A DNA stretch of 49,557 nucleotides from an uncultured Eubacteriales bacterium (GCA_902777335.1 CACYTF010000047.1:1-49557), one strand, 5' to 3'; counted from the stretch's first letter, positions 7,928 to 15,943 are shown. The notes: generated from the letters alone by a model not told the origin. Made by a program: numbers and translations.

Positions 7928-8848
7928 ATGTCTGTCAAGACGATCGAAACCATTGGCGCGAACTACTTCGGCGCGTGGCGGTATACGCGCACGGCCTGCC
8001 GGGGCATCGTGCTGCGCGGGGATGAGATACTGCTGTCCTACGAGACGCGCACGGGGCAGTACATGATCCCCGGCGGGGCTCTGGAGGACGGCGAGGACGA
8101 GCGCGACTGCTGCCGCCGCGAGGTGGAGGAGGAGACCGGCGTCGTGGTCCAGCCGGGCCGGTGCGTGCTGGAGCTGGACGAATACTACGAGGACTGGAAG
8201 TATGTGAGCCGCTATTTCCGCTGCGCGCCGGCGGGCGAGGGGGTTCAACGCCTGACGGAGCGGGAGGCCCAGGTGGGCATGGAGCCCAGGTGGGTGCCCG
8301 TCGAGCGCGCCGTGGCGGAGTTCGCCACCCACGCGGATTACACGGACACCGACGAGATGCGCCGGGGGCTGTACCTGCGGGAGTACAAGGCGCTGATGGC
8401 CCTCTTGATGCGCGTGCGGCCCATGGTCATGGACGACTACGACCGCGTCTACGCGCTGTGGATGTCCTGCAAAAACATGGGCTTCAACGACGTGGATGAC
8501 TCCCGGGAGGGCATCGGGCGCTACCTGCGGCGCAACCCGGACACCTGCTTCGTGGCCGAAGTCGGCGGCGCGCTCTGCGGGGTGATACTCGCCGGCCACG
8601 ACGGGCGGCGGGGGTTCATCCACCACATGGCCGTGGCCGAGGCGTATCGCCGCCAGGGCGTCGGCCAGGCGCTGGTGGACCGGGCCCTCGCGGCGCTTCA
8701 GGCCGAGCAGATCAGCAAGGTGGCGCTGGTGGCGTTCAGGTACAACGAGGCCGGCAACGCCTTCTGGGAGAGGCAGGGCTTCACCGTGCGCGAGGACCTG
8801 AACTACCGCAACCGGGCGCTGGTGGCATTAAAGCGCATCGATACCTGA
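7928..8848 (+). CDS. Nudix hydrolase - GNAT acetyltransferase fusion protein
   Basis: 306-residue two-domain protein. Residues about 20-150 form a Nudix fold with a complete Nudix box (Gly-x5-Glu-x7-Arg-Glu-Val-Glu-Glu-Glu-Thr-Gly-Val, about residues 49-71), so hydrolysis of a nucleoside-diphosphate-linked compound is expected. Residues about 160-306 are a GNAT domain with acetyl-CoA motif A Arg-Arg-Gln-Gly-Val-Gly (about 239-244) and a C-terminal Asn-x-Ala-x-x-Phe-Trp-Glu-x-x-Gly-Phe motif. The ATG lies 3 bases after the mfd stop. The frame continues open far upstream inside mfd, but that part is a shadow. Both substrates are unknown; the fusion suggests sequential or linked detoxification/housekeeping steps (inference). 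It begins a run of acetyltransferase genes. Confidence 0.9.
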   Translation: MSVKTIETIGANYFGAWRYTRTACRGIVLRGDEILLSYETRTGQYMIPGGALEDGEDERDCCRREVEEETGVVVQPGRCVLELDEYYEDWKYVSRYFRCAPAGEGVQRLTEREAQVGMEPRWVPVERAVAEFATHADYTDTDEMRRGLYLREYKALMALLMRVRPMVMDDYDRVYALWMSCKNMGFNDVDDSREGIGRYLRRNPDTCFVAEVGGALCGVILAGHDGRRGFIHHMAVAEAYRRQGVGQALVDRALAALQAEQISKVALVAFRYNEAGNAFWERQGFTVREDLNYRNRALVALKRIDT

Positions 8849-8865
8849 CCGGGGAGGTGAAGCCG

Positions 8866-9318
8866 ATGACGGCGCTTGAATTCGTTTCGCTGCGGGAAAA
8901 GCCGGAGATGATGAAGAGCGCGGCGGCGTGGTTCCACGGGAAGTGGGGCGTGCCGGCGGCGGCCTATTTGGAGCGCATGGTGCCCTACCTGTCCGGCGCG
9001 AGCGCATACGGGTGGTACCTGTGCCTGGAGGGGGAGCGGATCATCGGCGGCCTGGGGGTCATCGACAACGACTTCCACGACCGGAAGGATTTGACGCCGA
9101 ACGTCTGCGCGGTGTACACCGAGCCCGACTGCCGGGGCCGCGGCATCGCCGGCCGGCTGCTGGACATGGCCGTCTGCGACCTGCGGGCCGCGGGCATATC
9201 GCCCGTGTACCTGGTGACCGACCACGTCGGCTTCTACGAGCGCTACGGCTGGGCCTTCTACTGCATGGCCCGCGAGGACGACGACGGGCAGCCGACCCGG
9301 GTGTACATACACGATTGA
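8866..9318 (+). CDS. GNAT family N-acetyltransferase
   Basis: 150-residue single-domain acetyltransferase. Motif A is Cys-Arg-Gly-Arg-Gly-Ile-Ala (about residues 89-95) after the beta-4 strand, and the C-terminal part has Asp-His-Val-Gly-Phe-Tyr-Glu-Arg-Tyr-Gly-Trp, typical of GNAT enzymes. ATG 8866 is preferred because GGGGAGGTGA sits 5 bases upstream; a GTG at 8857 lies inside that binding site. It starts 17 bases after the Nudix-GNAT gene and was probably cotranscribed with it. The acceptor substrate cannot be told. Confidence 0.88.
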   Translation: MTALEFVSLREKPEMMKSAAAWFHGKWGVPAAAYLERMVPYLSGASAYGWYLCLEGERIIGGLGVIDNDFHDRKDLTPNVCAVYTEPDCRGRGIAGRLLDMAVCDLRAAGISPVYLVTDHVGFYERYGWAFYCMAREDDDGQPTRVYIHD

Positions 9319-9334
9319 CTGAGGAAGAACATTG

Positions 9335-9823
9335 ATGCTGATTCGAAAAGCGACCGCTGAAGAGATGCTGAAGCTGTGGGGCTATCCGGATTATCATGTG
9401 GCATCCCCCACGGCGCGGTTCTATTGCCGCAACATCGCCTCAGGCAACGCCGTCTTCTGGACCGTGGACGATGGCGGGGAACTGATCGGGGAGCTGTACG
9501 TCTTTCTGAGCCTGGAGGACAGGGACTTCGCCAACGGCGAGGACACCGCCTATCTGTGCGCGTTCCGGGTGAAGGAGGGCTTTCGCGGGCAGGGGCTGGG
9601 CAGCCGCATGATGAACGCCGCCCTCAACGAGCTGAAGGCGCTCGGGTTCCAAAAGGCCACCATCGGCGTGGGCAGCGACAAGCCGCAGAACATAAGGCTC
9701 TACTGCCGCTTCGGGTTCGATGAGAAGGTCAAGAACTGCCACTACGACCCCTGCGGCATGGACGAGAACGGCCTGCCCGAGTACGAGGAAGAGGCCTGGT
9801 GGCTGCTGGCAAAGCGCCTGTGA
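9335..9823 (+). CDS. GNAT family N-acetyltransferase
   Basis: 162 residues. Motif A is Phe-Arg-Gly-Gln-Gly-Leu-Gly-Ser (about 82-89), and Asn-Ile-Arg-Leu-Tyr-Cys-Arg-Phe-Gly-Phe near residue 119 is the C-terminal acetyl-CoA/dimer region. A TTG at 9332 precedes it immediately; ATG 9335 with GAGGAAG upstream is the likelier start. Third acetyltransferase domain in a row, yet dissimilar in sequence to its neighbour, so not a recent tandem duplication. Substrate unknown. Confidence 0.88.
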   Translation: MLIRKATAEEMLKLWGYPDYHVASPTARFYCRNIASGNAVFWTVDDGGELIGELYVFLSLEDRDFANGEDTAYLCAFRVKEGFRGQGLGSRMMNAALNELKALGFQKATIGVGSDKPQNIRLYCRFGFDEKVKNCHYDPCGMDENGLPEYEEEAWWLLAKRL

Positions 9824-9847
9824 CCGGCGGGAGAGGAGGAAGATCCT

Positions 9848-11794
9848 ATGGCCAAGGGCTTTCTGCCCGTGAACGCGAAGGAAGCGCGGGCCCTGGGGTG
9901 GGACGCGCCGGACTTCGTGTACGTCACCGGCGACGCCTATGTGGATCACCCCTCCTTCGGGCTGGCGATCATCAGCCGGGTGCTGGAGAAGGCCGGGTAC
10001 CGGGTGGCCATGCTGCCCCAGCCGGACTGGCACAGCTGTGAACCGTTCAGGGAATACGGCCGTCCAAGGATCGGCTTCCTGGTGACGGCGGGGGTCATCG
10101 ACAGCATGGTGAACCACTACACCGCCGCGAAAAAGCGGCGCAATGAGGACGCCTACTCCCCCGGCGGAAAGCCCGGGCACCGGCCCGACCGGGCCACCAT
10201 CGTCTACTGCAACCGCATCCGCGAGGCCTTTGGCGACGTGCCCATCGCCATCGGCGGGGTGGAGGCGTCGCTGCGGCGCTTCGCCCACTACGACTACTGG
10301 GACGATCGGGTGCGCAACTCCGTGCTGGTGGACTGCGGCGCGGACGTGCTGATGTTCGGCATGGGCGAGCGCAGCATACTGCGGGTGGCCGAGTACATGG
10401 CCTCGGGGCGGGACTGGTCCGAGTGCCGGATCCCCGGCACCTGCGTGACGGCCCCGGAGGTGCCCGAGGGCTTCATAGAGATCGCGCCGATGGAAACCGT
10501 GGCAAAGGACAGGCGCGCCTACGCCGAGGCCTTCAGGGTGCAGTACGACCAGCAGGACCCGGTGCGGGGCAGGGCCATCGCCCAGAAGCACGGCAGGCGG
10601 TGGATGCTTCAGAACCCGCCGGATATGCCCCTTTCCCAGGGCGAGCTGGACGCGGTCTACGCGCTGCCCTACATGCGCGCCTGGCACCCGATGTATGAGA
10701 AGGACGGCGGCATACCCGCCATCGAGGAAGTGAAGTTCTCCATCGCCTCGGTGCGGGGCTGCTTCGGCGCGTGCAGCTTCTGCGCGCTGACGTTTCACCA
10801 GGGGCGCATCGTCACCGCCCGCAGCAGGGAATCCATCGTGGCGGAGGGCCGGCTTCTGACGAAGCAGCCCGGCTTCAAGGGCTACATCCACGACGTGGGC
10901 GGCCCCACGGCCAACTTCCGGCGGCCCGCCTGCGACAAGCAGCTGAAGGTGGGGACCTGCGCGCACCGGCAGTGCCTGTTTCCAAAGCCCTGCCCGAATT
11001 TGGTGGCGGACCACCGGGAGTACATCGACATCCTCCGCGCGCTGCGCGAGCTGCCGGGGGTCAAGAAGGTGTTCGTGCGCTCCGGCATACGCTATGACTA
11101 CGTGCTGGCGGACAAAAAGAACCGCTTTCTGCGGGAGCTGGCCCAGCACCACGTGTCCGGGCAGCTGAAGGTGGCCCCGGAGCACGTCAGCCCCCGGGTG
11201 CTGCACTGCATGGGCAAGCCGGACGTGGAAACCTACGACCGCTTCGTGCGGCAGTACCGGCAGATCAACGAGAACCTGGGGCTGAAGCAGTACCTGGTGC
11301 CCTACTTCATGTCCAGCCACCCGGGCTGCACGCTGGACGACGCCATTGCGCTGGCGGTGTACATGAAGCGCACCGGCCAGCACCCGGACCAGGTGCAGGA
11401 CTTCTACCCGACGCCGGGCACGCTGTCCACGGCCATGTTCTATACGGGGCTCGACCCGCGGGACATGACGCCGGTGTACGTGCCGCGGGACCCGGAGGAA
11501 AAGGCCATGCAGCGGGCGCTGATGCATTACTTCAAGCCCTACAACCGGCAGCTGGTGCTGAAGGCGCTGCGCAGGGCGGGCCGGGAGGATTTGATCGGCT
11601 GGGGCGGCGACTGCCTGATACCGCCCTATGAGCGCAAGTCGAAGGATAAGACGGAGAAGAAGACCCCGGCGAAGAAGGCTTTGGAGAAGAAGGCCCCGAC
11701 CGGGAAGCGGCCCGGCGGGAGCGATAAACACCCGCAAACCAGACAGCGCGATACCAAGCGACCACCACACAAGAACACGAACGGGAGGCACTGA
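9848..11794 (+). CDS. YgiQ family radical SAM protein
   Basis: 648-residue radical SAM enzyme of the YgiQ family, whose reaction is not established. An N-terminal YgiQ-specific domain (about 1-290, with Gly-Gly-Val-Glu-Ala-Ser-Leu-Arg-Arg) resembles a cobalamin-binding-like fold. The radical SAM core follows, with the cluster motif Cys-Phe-Gly-Ala-Cys-Ser-Phe-Cys (about 305-312: Cx3Cx2C binding a 4Fe-4S cluster). Extra cysteines near 362-383 (Cys-Asp-Lys...Cys-Ala-His-Arg-Gln-Cys) are typical of the family. The last ~60 residues are a Lys/Pro/Arg-rich basic tail, longer than usual. ATG follows GAGGAGGAAG. Downstream tetR begins 1 base after the stop. Confidence 0.93.
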   Translation: MAKGFLPVNAKEARALGWDAPDFVYVTGDAYVDHPSFGLAIISRVLEKAGYRVAMLPQPDWHSCEPFREYGRPRIGFLVTAGVIDSMVNHYTAAKKRRNEDAYSPGGKPGHRPDRATIVYCNRIREAFGDVPIAIGGVEASLRRFAHYDYWDDRVRNSVLVDCGADVLMFGMGERSILRVAEYMASGRDWSECRIPGTCVTAPEVPEGFIEIAPMETVAKDRRAYAEAFRVQYDQQDPVRGRAIAQKHGRRWMLQNPPDMPLSQGELDAVYALPYMRAWHPMYEKDGGIPAIEEVKFSIASVRGCFGACSFCALTFHQGRIVTARSRESIVAEGRLLTKQPGFKGYIHDVGGPTANFRRPACDKQLKVGTCAHRQCLFPKPCPNLVADHREYIDILRALRELPGVKKVFVRSGIRYDYVLADKKNRFLRELAQHHVSGQLKVAPEHVSPRVLHCMGKPDVETYDRFVRQYRQINENLGLKQYLVPYFMSSHPGCTLDDAIALAVYMKRTGQHPDQVQDFYPTPGTLSTAMFYTGLDPRDMTPVYVPRDPEEKAMQRALMHYFKPYNRQLVLKALRRAGREDLIGWGGDCLIPPYERKSKDKTEKKTPAKKALEKKAPTGKRPGGSDKHPQTRQRDTKRPPHKNTNGRH

Positions 11795-11795
11795 C

Positions 11796-12500
11796 ATGAA
11801 AAAGGGCGACATGAAGCGCACGCAGATACTGGACGCGGCCGAGAAGCTGTTCTATGAGCGCGGCTACGACCGCACCTCGGTGCAGGACATACTGGACGTG
11901 CTGGGCATGTCCAAGGGCGGCTTCTATCACTACTTCGACGCCAAGGACAGCGTGCTGCAGGCGGTCGTCGAGCGGCGCATGCAGGGCCGCTTCGACCGGC
12001 TGACGGCGGAGCTGTACAATGGCCGGCGCGGCGCGGTGGACCGGCTGAACCTGCTGCTGGGCATGGCGAACCTGTTTGAGACGGAGGAGGCCCCCTTCGC
12101 GGCGCTGCTTTTGAAGCTGTGCTATCAAGATAAAAACGCCGCCATGTGCGCCCACCGCAGGCGGGTGCTGATCGACCGGCTGCTGCCCGTCGTGAACGAC
12201 GTGGTGGCCGAGGGCGTGGGCGACGGCAGCTTTCACACCCGCTACCCCCAGGCGATCGGCCGGTTGCTCTTGCTGATGGCCTGCGACGTGGACGACGAGG
12301 TGTGCGCGCTGCTGTCGGACAATCCCGACAATCCGGACGTGATGCTTCGGATGCTGGAGCTTCTGAACGCCTGGCGGGAGAGCGCCGAGCGGCTGATCGG
12401 CGCGCCCTACGGCTCCGTGGTGCTGTTCGAGGTCCCGCGGCTGATCAGCGCTTGGCAGGCGGCGGCCGCGAAGCTGCGCGAGCAGGAGGCGGAGGCGTGA
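11796..12500 (+). CDS. TetR/AcrR family transcriptional regulator
   Basis: 234-residue one-component repressor-type regulator. Residues about 7-53 form the TetR DNA-binding domain: Ile-Leu-Asp-Ala-Ala-Glu-Lys-Leu-Phe, then Thr-Ser-Val-Gln-Asp-Ile-Leu and the recognition helix Ser-Lys-Gly-Gly-Phe-Tyr-His-Tyr-Phe. The C-terminal ligand/dimerisation domain is helical and not assignable to a ligand. Its ATG lies 1 base after the YgiQ stop (GGGAGGCACTGAC upstream), and its TGA overlaps the ATG of the amidase gene (TGATG). This tight coupling argues for co-transcription rather than control of a divergent efflux gene. The target is unknown. Confidence 0.92.
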   Translation: MKKGDMKRTQILDAAEKLFYERGYDRTSVQDILDVLGMSKGGFYHYFDAKDSVLQAVVERRMQGRFDRLTAELYNGRRGAVDRLNLLLGMANLFETEEAPFAALLLKLCYQDKNAAMCAHRRRVLIDRLLPVVNDVVAEGVGDGSFHTRYPQAIGRLLLLMACDVDDEVCALLSDNPDNPDVMLRMLELLNAWRESAERLIGAPYGSVVLFEVPRLISAWQAAAAKLREQEAEA

Positions 12501-13429
12501 TGCTGCGGCGGGCGGCGCTGTTATTGGCGCTGTGCCTGCTGGCACTGGCGCTTCCGGCGCTGGGCGAGGAGGCCGCGGCCCTTGAGGCGGCTGTGCTGCC
12601 CGGGAATACGGATGCGCCCGACGCGACGGCGGAGCCGGCGGAAACCGACGCGCCGATGATCGTGTTTTTCGATGAGACCGAGCCGCCGGAGGCTCCGCAG
12701 GAAACCGCGGCGCCGGCGGGCGGCGCATTGGTCCCCGAGGACGGCGTGGTGCCCAGCATGGTGAAGATGATCGTGGTGGAGCAACGGCTGCCGCTGAGCG
12801 GCGTGAAGATCGGCATCGACCCGGGCCACCAGGCCCACGGCAACAGCGAGCGGGAGACCGTCGCCCCCAACAGCAAGGAGAAGAAGGCCAAGGTGTCCTC
12901 CGGCACCTCGGGCGCGGCCACCGGCATCGCCGAGTACGTGACGGTGCTGGAGATCTCGCTGAAGCTGCGGGACGCGCTTGAAAGCCAGGGGGCCGAGGTG
13001 TACATGACCCGCGAGACCCACGACGTGGACATCTCCAACCAGGAGCGCGCCCGCATGATGAACGAATACGGCGTTGACCTGGTGCTGCGCATCCACTGCG
13101 ACGGCGTGGACAACCCCAAAAAGAGCGGCATCGCGCTGTACTGCAGCCGCTCCAACAGCATCGCCGAAGAGAGCTATCGGGCCGCCGAGGCCATACTGCC
13201 CGCCGTGTGCGCCGCCACCGGCGCGAAGGAGAACGGCATCGTGTCCAACGACAACTACACCGGCCAGAACTGGTCGGAGGTGCCCTGCATCATGGTGGAG
13301 TGCGGCTTCATGTCCAACCCCGACGAGGACCGCCTGCTCAACGACGAGGACTACCAGTGGAAGCTGGCGAAGGGGTTGACGGAGGGGATCGTTGAGTATA
13401 TCGAGGGACGTGAGGGAGAAGAAGAGTGA
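12500..13429 (+). CDS. Secreted N-acetylmuramoyl-L-alanine amidase
   Basis: 309 residues: signal peptide (about 1-22, Leu/Ala-rich after Met-Leu-Arg-Arg), an acidic/Pro/Thr-rich linker (about 23-90), then an Amidase_3 catalytic domain. Zn ligands are visible as the His of Asp-Pro-Gly-His-Gln (about residue 114), a Glu in the Glu-Tyr-Val-Thr-Val-Leu-Glu-Ile helix, and the His of Arg-Ile-His-Cys-Asp-Gly. The catalytic Glu is in Val-Glu-Cys-Gly-Phe-Met-Ser-Asn. It cleaves the amide between MurNAc and the stem peptide outside the cell. Translation is coupled to tetR through TGATG. The last codons (Glu-rich) and the stop run into a heptanucleotide repeat array beginning at 13422. Confidence 0.94.
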   Translation: MLRRAALLLALCLLALALPALGEEAAALEAAVLPGNTDAPDATAEPAETDAPMIVFFDETEPPEAPQETAAPAGGALVPEDGVVPSMVKMIVVEQRLPLSGVKIGIDPGHQAHGNSERETVAPNSKEKKAKVSSGTSGAATGIAEYVTVLEISLKLRDALESQGAEVYMTRETHDVDISNQERARMMNEYGVDLVLRIHCDGVDNPKKSGIALYCSRSNSIAEESYRAAEAILPAVCAATGAKENGIVSNDNYTGQNWSEVPCIMVECGFMSNPDEDRLLNDEDYQWKLAKGLTEGIVEYIEGREGEEE

Positions 13430-13470
13430 AGAGTGGAGAGTGAAGAGTGAAGTTAGGAGTTAGAAGTTAG
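13422..13470 (+). repeat. Heptanucleotide repeat array at the amidase stop codon
   Basis: Seven 7-base units in register: AAGAGTG, AAGAGTG, GAGAGTG, AAGAGTG, AAGTTAG, GAGTTAG, AAGTTAG. The amidase TGA (13427-13429) lies across units 1 and 2. The 13430-13762 stretch otherwise holds only the hairpin repeats described next; no gene is seen. Confidence 0.8.
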
Positions 13471-13514
13471 GCGCAGAAGGATGTCGGGACCGCATCGTCA
13501 TACGTCGCCCCATA

Positions 13515-13563
13515 GCTTCCCCGTCGCAACGGGGAAGTACCCGCGAAGCGGGGGATAGGGCGC
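13515..13563. repeat. Double-hairpin extragenic repeat, copy 1
   Basis: Two adjacent stem-loops: CTTCCCCGT...ACGGGGAAG and CCCGCGAAGCGGGG, followed by ATAGGGCGC. The same arrangement with a different first loop lies at 13656-13702 and 34953-35003. Confidence 0.75.
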
Positions 13564-13655
13564 TTATTACAAACCGCAGCGCACGATGATATGTTCAGGA
13601 CCCCCACCCCCGCAAGCGGTCCCCCTCCCCATCTGCGGATGGGGAGGCACGAATA

Positions 13656-13702
13656 GCTTCCCCATGTCAATGGGGAAGTACCCGCGAAGCGGGGGATAGG
13701 GG
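13656..13702. repeat. Double-hairpin extragenic repeat, copy 2
   Basis: GCTTCCCCAT...ATGGGGAAG, then TACCCGCGAAGCGGGGGAT. The second hairpin is identical to copy 1; the first hairpin keeps the stem but not the loop. A related CCCCTCCCCATCTGCGGATGG hairpin sits just before it (13622-13647). Confidence 0.75.
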
Positions 13703-13762
13703 GCCTTCAACGTGTTGCCGAGTATAAATGGCCCGCTGTAAGCAGACGGCAGTCAGAATGGG

Positions 13763-14530
13763 GTGTGGAGTGTGAAGCGTGGAATCTGTCGGCGGTTCGC
13801 GGAGGCGGCGGGGAGCGTTTTTGGGGACGCGCTGACGGGCGTGTACTTGCACGGGTCGGCGGCGATGGGGTGCTACAACCCGGCGGTCAGCGATCTGGAT
13901 TTCATCGTGGTGGTCCAAGGGCCGGTTTCGGACGCGGCCAGGCGGGCGTTCATGGCGCGGGTGGCGGCGCTGGACGGGGAGGCGCCGGGCAAGGGCATCG
14001 AGATGAGCGTGGTGCTGGCGGGGGTCTGCAGGCCCTTTGTGTACCCGACGCCGTTTGAGCTGCACTGGTCGCGGATGCACGCTTCCTGGTACCGGCGCGA
14101 CCCGGAGGACTATATACAGAAGATGCGGGGCACGGACGCTGACCTGGCCGCGCACTTCACCGTGATCCGAAGCCGGGGCGTGTGCCTGCGCGGCGCGCCG
14201 GTGGACGCGGTGTTCGCGCCGGTGCCGGCGGCCGACTACCTGGATTCCATTTGGCAGGATGTCGCCGGCGCGGAGGAAGAGATCGACGGAAACACCATGT
14301 ACCTGGCGCTGAACCTGGCGCGGGTGCTGGCCTATCTGGAGGACGGGAAGGTGCGCTCCAAGCGCGAGGGCGGGGAATGGGCCCTTGAAAACCTGCCCCA
14401 GCACCGCCCGATCATAGAGGCGGCGCTGGAGGAATACGAGACGGGCGGGTCGGGCGAATACGACAGCACACTCGCGCGGGCCTACGCCCGGGACATGCTC
14501 GCGCGCATCCGCGGGGTGGGCGGCCTCTGA
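13763..14530 (+). CDS. AadA-like aminoglycoside nucleotidyltransferase family protein
   Basis: 255 residues of the ANT(3'')/ANT(9) (AadA) type: an N-terminal nucleotidyltransferase domain and a C-terminal helical DUF4111-like domain. The polymerase-beta motif His-Gly-Ser-Ala-Ala-Met-Gly-Cys-Tyr-Asn-Pro...Ser-Asp-Leu-Asp-Phe (about residues 30-47) supplies the Gly-Ser and the two metal-binding Asp. Gly-Ile-Glu-Met-Ser (about 78) supplies the third acidic residue. Known members adenylylate spectinomycin/streptomycin; substrate and any resistance role here are inferred only. All plausible starts are GTG (13763 or 13772); no strong ribosome binding site is visible, and the region is itself made of 7-base repeats (GTGTGGA GTGTGAA GCGTGGA), so the start is uncertain. 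Confidence 0.85.
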   Translation: MWSVKRGICRRFAEAAGSVFGDALTGVYLHGSAAMGCYNPAVSDLDFIVVVQGPVSDAARRAFMARVAALDGEAPGKGIEMSVVLAGVCRPFVYPTPFELHWSRMHASWYRRDPEDYIQKMRGTDADLAAHFTVIRSRGVCLRGAPVDAVFAPVPAADYLDSIWQDVAGAEEEIDGNTMYLALNLARVLAYLEDGKVRSKREGGEWALENLPQHRPIIEAALEEYETGGSGEYDSTLARAYARDMLARIRGVGGL

Positions 14531-14577
14531 TCAATGTTATTTTTTTGATTTTACGCGCCCATCGCTGAAATCTTCAT

Positions 14578-14605
14578 TGACTTTTTTCCTGCAAACGGGT
14601 ATAAT
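14578..14605 (+). promoter_or_regulatory. Promoter of the rplU-prp-rpmA operon
   Basis: TTGACT (14578-14583), 16-base spacer, TATAAT (14600-14605). Confidence 0.8.
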
Positions 14606-14611
14606 CATTCG

Positions 14612-14697
14612 GTAAGCCGCTCGAAACCGGCTTAAAATGTATGTTCGGAGGAACCTCCAGCTGCTGCCCAGTTTCGGCGAGATTTTTGTATAGGAGG
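14612..14697 (+). promoter_or_regulatory. L21 leader (putative ribosomal protein autoregulatory RNA)
   Basis: The transcript leader between the promoter and rplU contains GTAAGCCGCTCGAAACCGGCTTA (stem AAGCCG/CGGCTT), a GGAGGAACCTCC hairpin (14647-14658), then the AGGAGG binding site. Position and the two small hairpins match the L21 leader element known upstream of rplU in Bacillota. I judged this by eye, without a covariance model. Confidence 0.6.
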
Positions 14698-14705
14698 TGC
14701 AACGC

Positions 14706-15017
14706 GTGTACGCAGTCATTAAGACCGGTGGCAAGCAGTACCGTGTTCAGCAGGGCGACGTTATCTTCGTAGAGAAGCTCAACGCTCAGGCGGATGAAGC
14801 GGTTACTTTTGACGAGGTGCTTCTCGTCGGCGAAGCGGACCAGGCCAAGGTCGGCACGCCCGTGGTTGAGGGCGCGAAGGTCGAGGGCAAGGTGCTGGGC
14901 CAGGTAAAGGGCAAGAAGATCGTCGTCTACAAGTACAAGGCCAAGAAGAACGAGCGCAAGAAGCAGGGCCATCGCCAGCCCTACACCAAGGTTGAAATCA
15001 CGGCTGTCATCGCCTGA
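14706..15017 (+). CDS. rplU: 50S ribosomal protein L21
   Basis: 103-residue large-subunit protein that binds 23S rRNA. The N-terminus [11 protein letters not shown] and the C-terminal [10 protein letters not shown] block are L21 hallmarks. The GTG at 14706 is chosen because AGGAGG lies 8 bases upstream and the product then starts exactly at the conserved Met/Val-Tyr-Ala; the GTG at 14697 overlaps the binding site. Its stop overlaps the prp start (TGATG). Confidence 0.97.
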   Translation: MYAVIKTGGKQYRVQQGDVIFVEKLNAQADEAVTFDEVLLVGEADQAKVGTPVVEGAKVEGKVLGQVKGKKIVVYKYKAKKNERKKQGHRQPYTKVEITAVIA

Positions 15018-15370
15018 TGAAGAAACCTGGAACCGCCGTCGCCTTCTACCGAAGGCCTGACGGCAAGCTGATCGGCTATCGGGCCGAGGGGCACACGGGC
15101 TTTGCCGAGTCCGGCGCGGACATCGTCTGCGCGGCGGTCTCAGCGCTCACCCAGAGCACCCTCAACGGCCTGAAGAACGTGCTGGGCGCGCCTGTCATGT
15201 TCGAGGTGGACGATCAGAAGGCCTTGCTTGAGGCAAGTTTGACGCCCCAAGCCACGAAAGCGCAGGTCGAACAGGCGCAGCTGCTGCTTGTGACCCTGCT
15301 GGAAGGGCTTCGGGCCATCGAGAGGAGTTATCCTCGAAACGTTCGCATATTCTTCGAAGAACGGAGGTAA
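15017..15370 (+). CDS. prp: Ribosomal-processing cysteine protease Prp
   Basis: 117-residue protease that removes the N-terminal extension of L27 in Bacillota. The catalytic dyad is visible as His26 (Gly-His-Thr-Gly) and Cys38 (Asp-Ile-Val-Cys-Ala-Ala-Val-Ser), with the spacing typical of the family. It sits between rplU and rpmA, overlapping rplU by one base. Its substrate motif is present in the adjacent L27, so enzyme and substrate are co-encoded. Confidence 0.96.
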   Translation: MKKPGTAVAFYRRPDGKLIGYRAEGHTGFAESGADIVCAAVSALTQSTLNGLKNVLGAPVMFEVDDQKALLEASLTPQATKAQVEQAQLLLVTLLEGLRAIERSYPRNVRIFFEERR

Positions 15371-15375
15371 AGCAC

Positions 15376-15672
15376 ATGTTCATGATGAATCTTCAGCTCT
15401 TCGCTCACAAGAAGGGAATGGGCTCCTCCCGCAACGGCCGTGACAGCCATGCGCAGCGCCTCGGCGTGAAGCGCTCGGATGGCCAGTTCGTGCTCGCGGG
15501 CAACATTCTCGTTCGTCAGCGCGGAACGAAATTCCATCCCGGCAAGAACGTGGGCATCGGCGACGACGATACCCTGTACGCGAAGCTGGATGGCGTCGTA
15601 AAGTTCGAGCGTCTGGGCAAGACCCGCAAGCAGGTCAGCATCTATCCCCAGACGGAAGTTGCGGCGGAATAA
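15376..15672 (+). CDS. rpmA: 50S ribosomal protein L27 with Prp-cleavable N-terminal extension
   Basis: 98 residues. The first nine (Met-Phe-Met-Met-Asn-Leu-Gln-Leu-Phe) form the Prp recognition extension; cleavage after Phe9 would expose Ala-His-Lys-Lys-Gly, the start of mature L27, whose N-terminus reaches the peptidyl transferase centre. The Gly-Ser-Ser-Arg-Asn-Gly-Arg-Asp-Ser block and [10 protein letters not shown] are conserved. Preceded by GGAGGTAAAGCAC, followed by a strong terminator. obgE, the usual next gene, is absent here. Confidence 0.97.
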   Translation: MFMMNLQLFAHKKGMGSSRNGRDSHAQRLGVKRSDGQFVLAGNILVRQRGTKFHPGKNVGIGDDDTLYAKLDGVVKFERLGKTRKQVSIYPQTEVAAE

Positions 15673-15687
15673 TTGGAATCGAGCATC

Positions 15688-15724
15688 ACAAAGCGCGTCA
15701 AGCAGTTGACGCGCTTTGTCTTTT
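15688..15724 (+). terminator. Terminator of the rplU-prp-rpmA operon
   Basis: Perfect 14-bp stem (15688-15701 with 15706-15719), GCAG loop, then CTTTT. Confidence 0.92.
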
Positions 15725-15736
15725 GATTGTCCGAAA

Positions 15737-15827
15737 GCCGGGGCGCCCGTCGCGAGGCGGAATCTGAAGGGAACCGGATGCCGGGGGAAGGGCAGCGGTC
15801 CGGCGGGCAAAGCCCCGGCCGACGGGC
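15737..15827 (+). other. GC-rich structured intergenic segment
   Basis: Two adjacent 8-mers (15737-15744 and 15745-15752) have exact complements that are also adjacent (15812-15819 and 15820-15827) but in crossing order, so both pairings can coexist only as a pseudoknot. A GCAAAGCC motif sits at 15807-15814. It lies between the rpmA terminator and the promoter of the EAL gene, so its own transcription is uncertain. Confidence 0.35.
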
Positions 15828-15853
15828 TTATGGAGGTATAAAGGATTTCGCGG

Positions 15854-15882
15854 TTGCAAACCGGTGAAACATAAGCTATAAT
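15854..15882 (+). promoter_or_regulatory. Promoter of the EAL-domain gene
   Basis: TTGCAA (15854-15859), 17-base spacer, TATAAT (15877-15882). Confidence 0.75.
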
Positions 15883-15943
15883 AATATAACAGCCACCGGA
15901 TATTGAAGCCGCGGCTCTGCCGGGCGGAAAGGATTGCGCCGTT

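Noticed and set aside
9440..11821. Minus-strand 793-codon open frame opposite the YgiQ gene
   Set aside because: Low-complexity His/Val/Leu composition typical of antisense frames; the plus strand has the radical SAM motif.
15745..15835. Cobalamin or c-di-GMP-I riboswitch before the EAL gene
   Set aside because: Only isolated motif similarity (GGGAACCGG, GCAAAGCC); the conserved core blocks are missing and a promoter lies downstream. Kept only as a low-interest structured segment.
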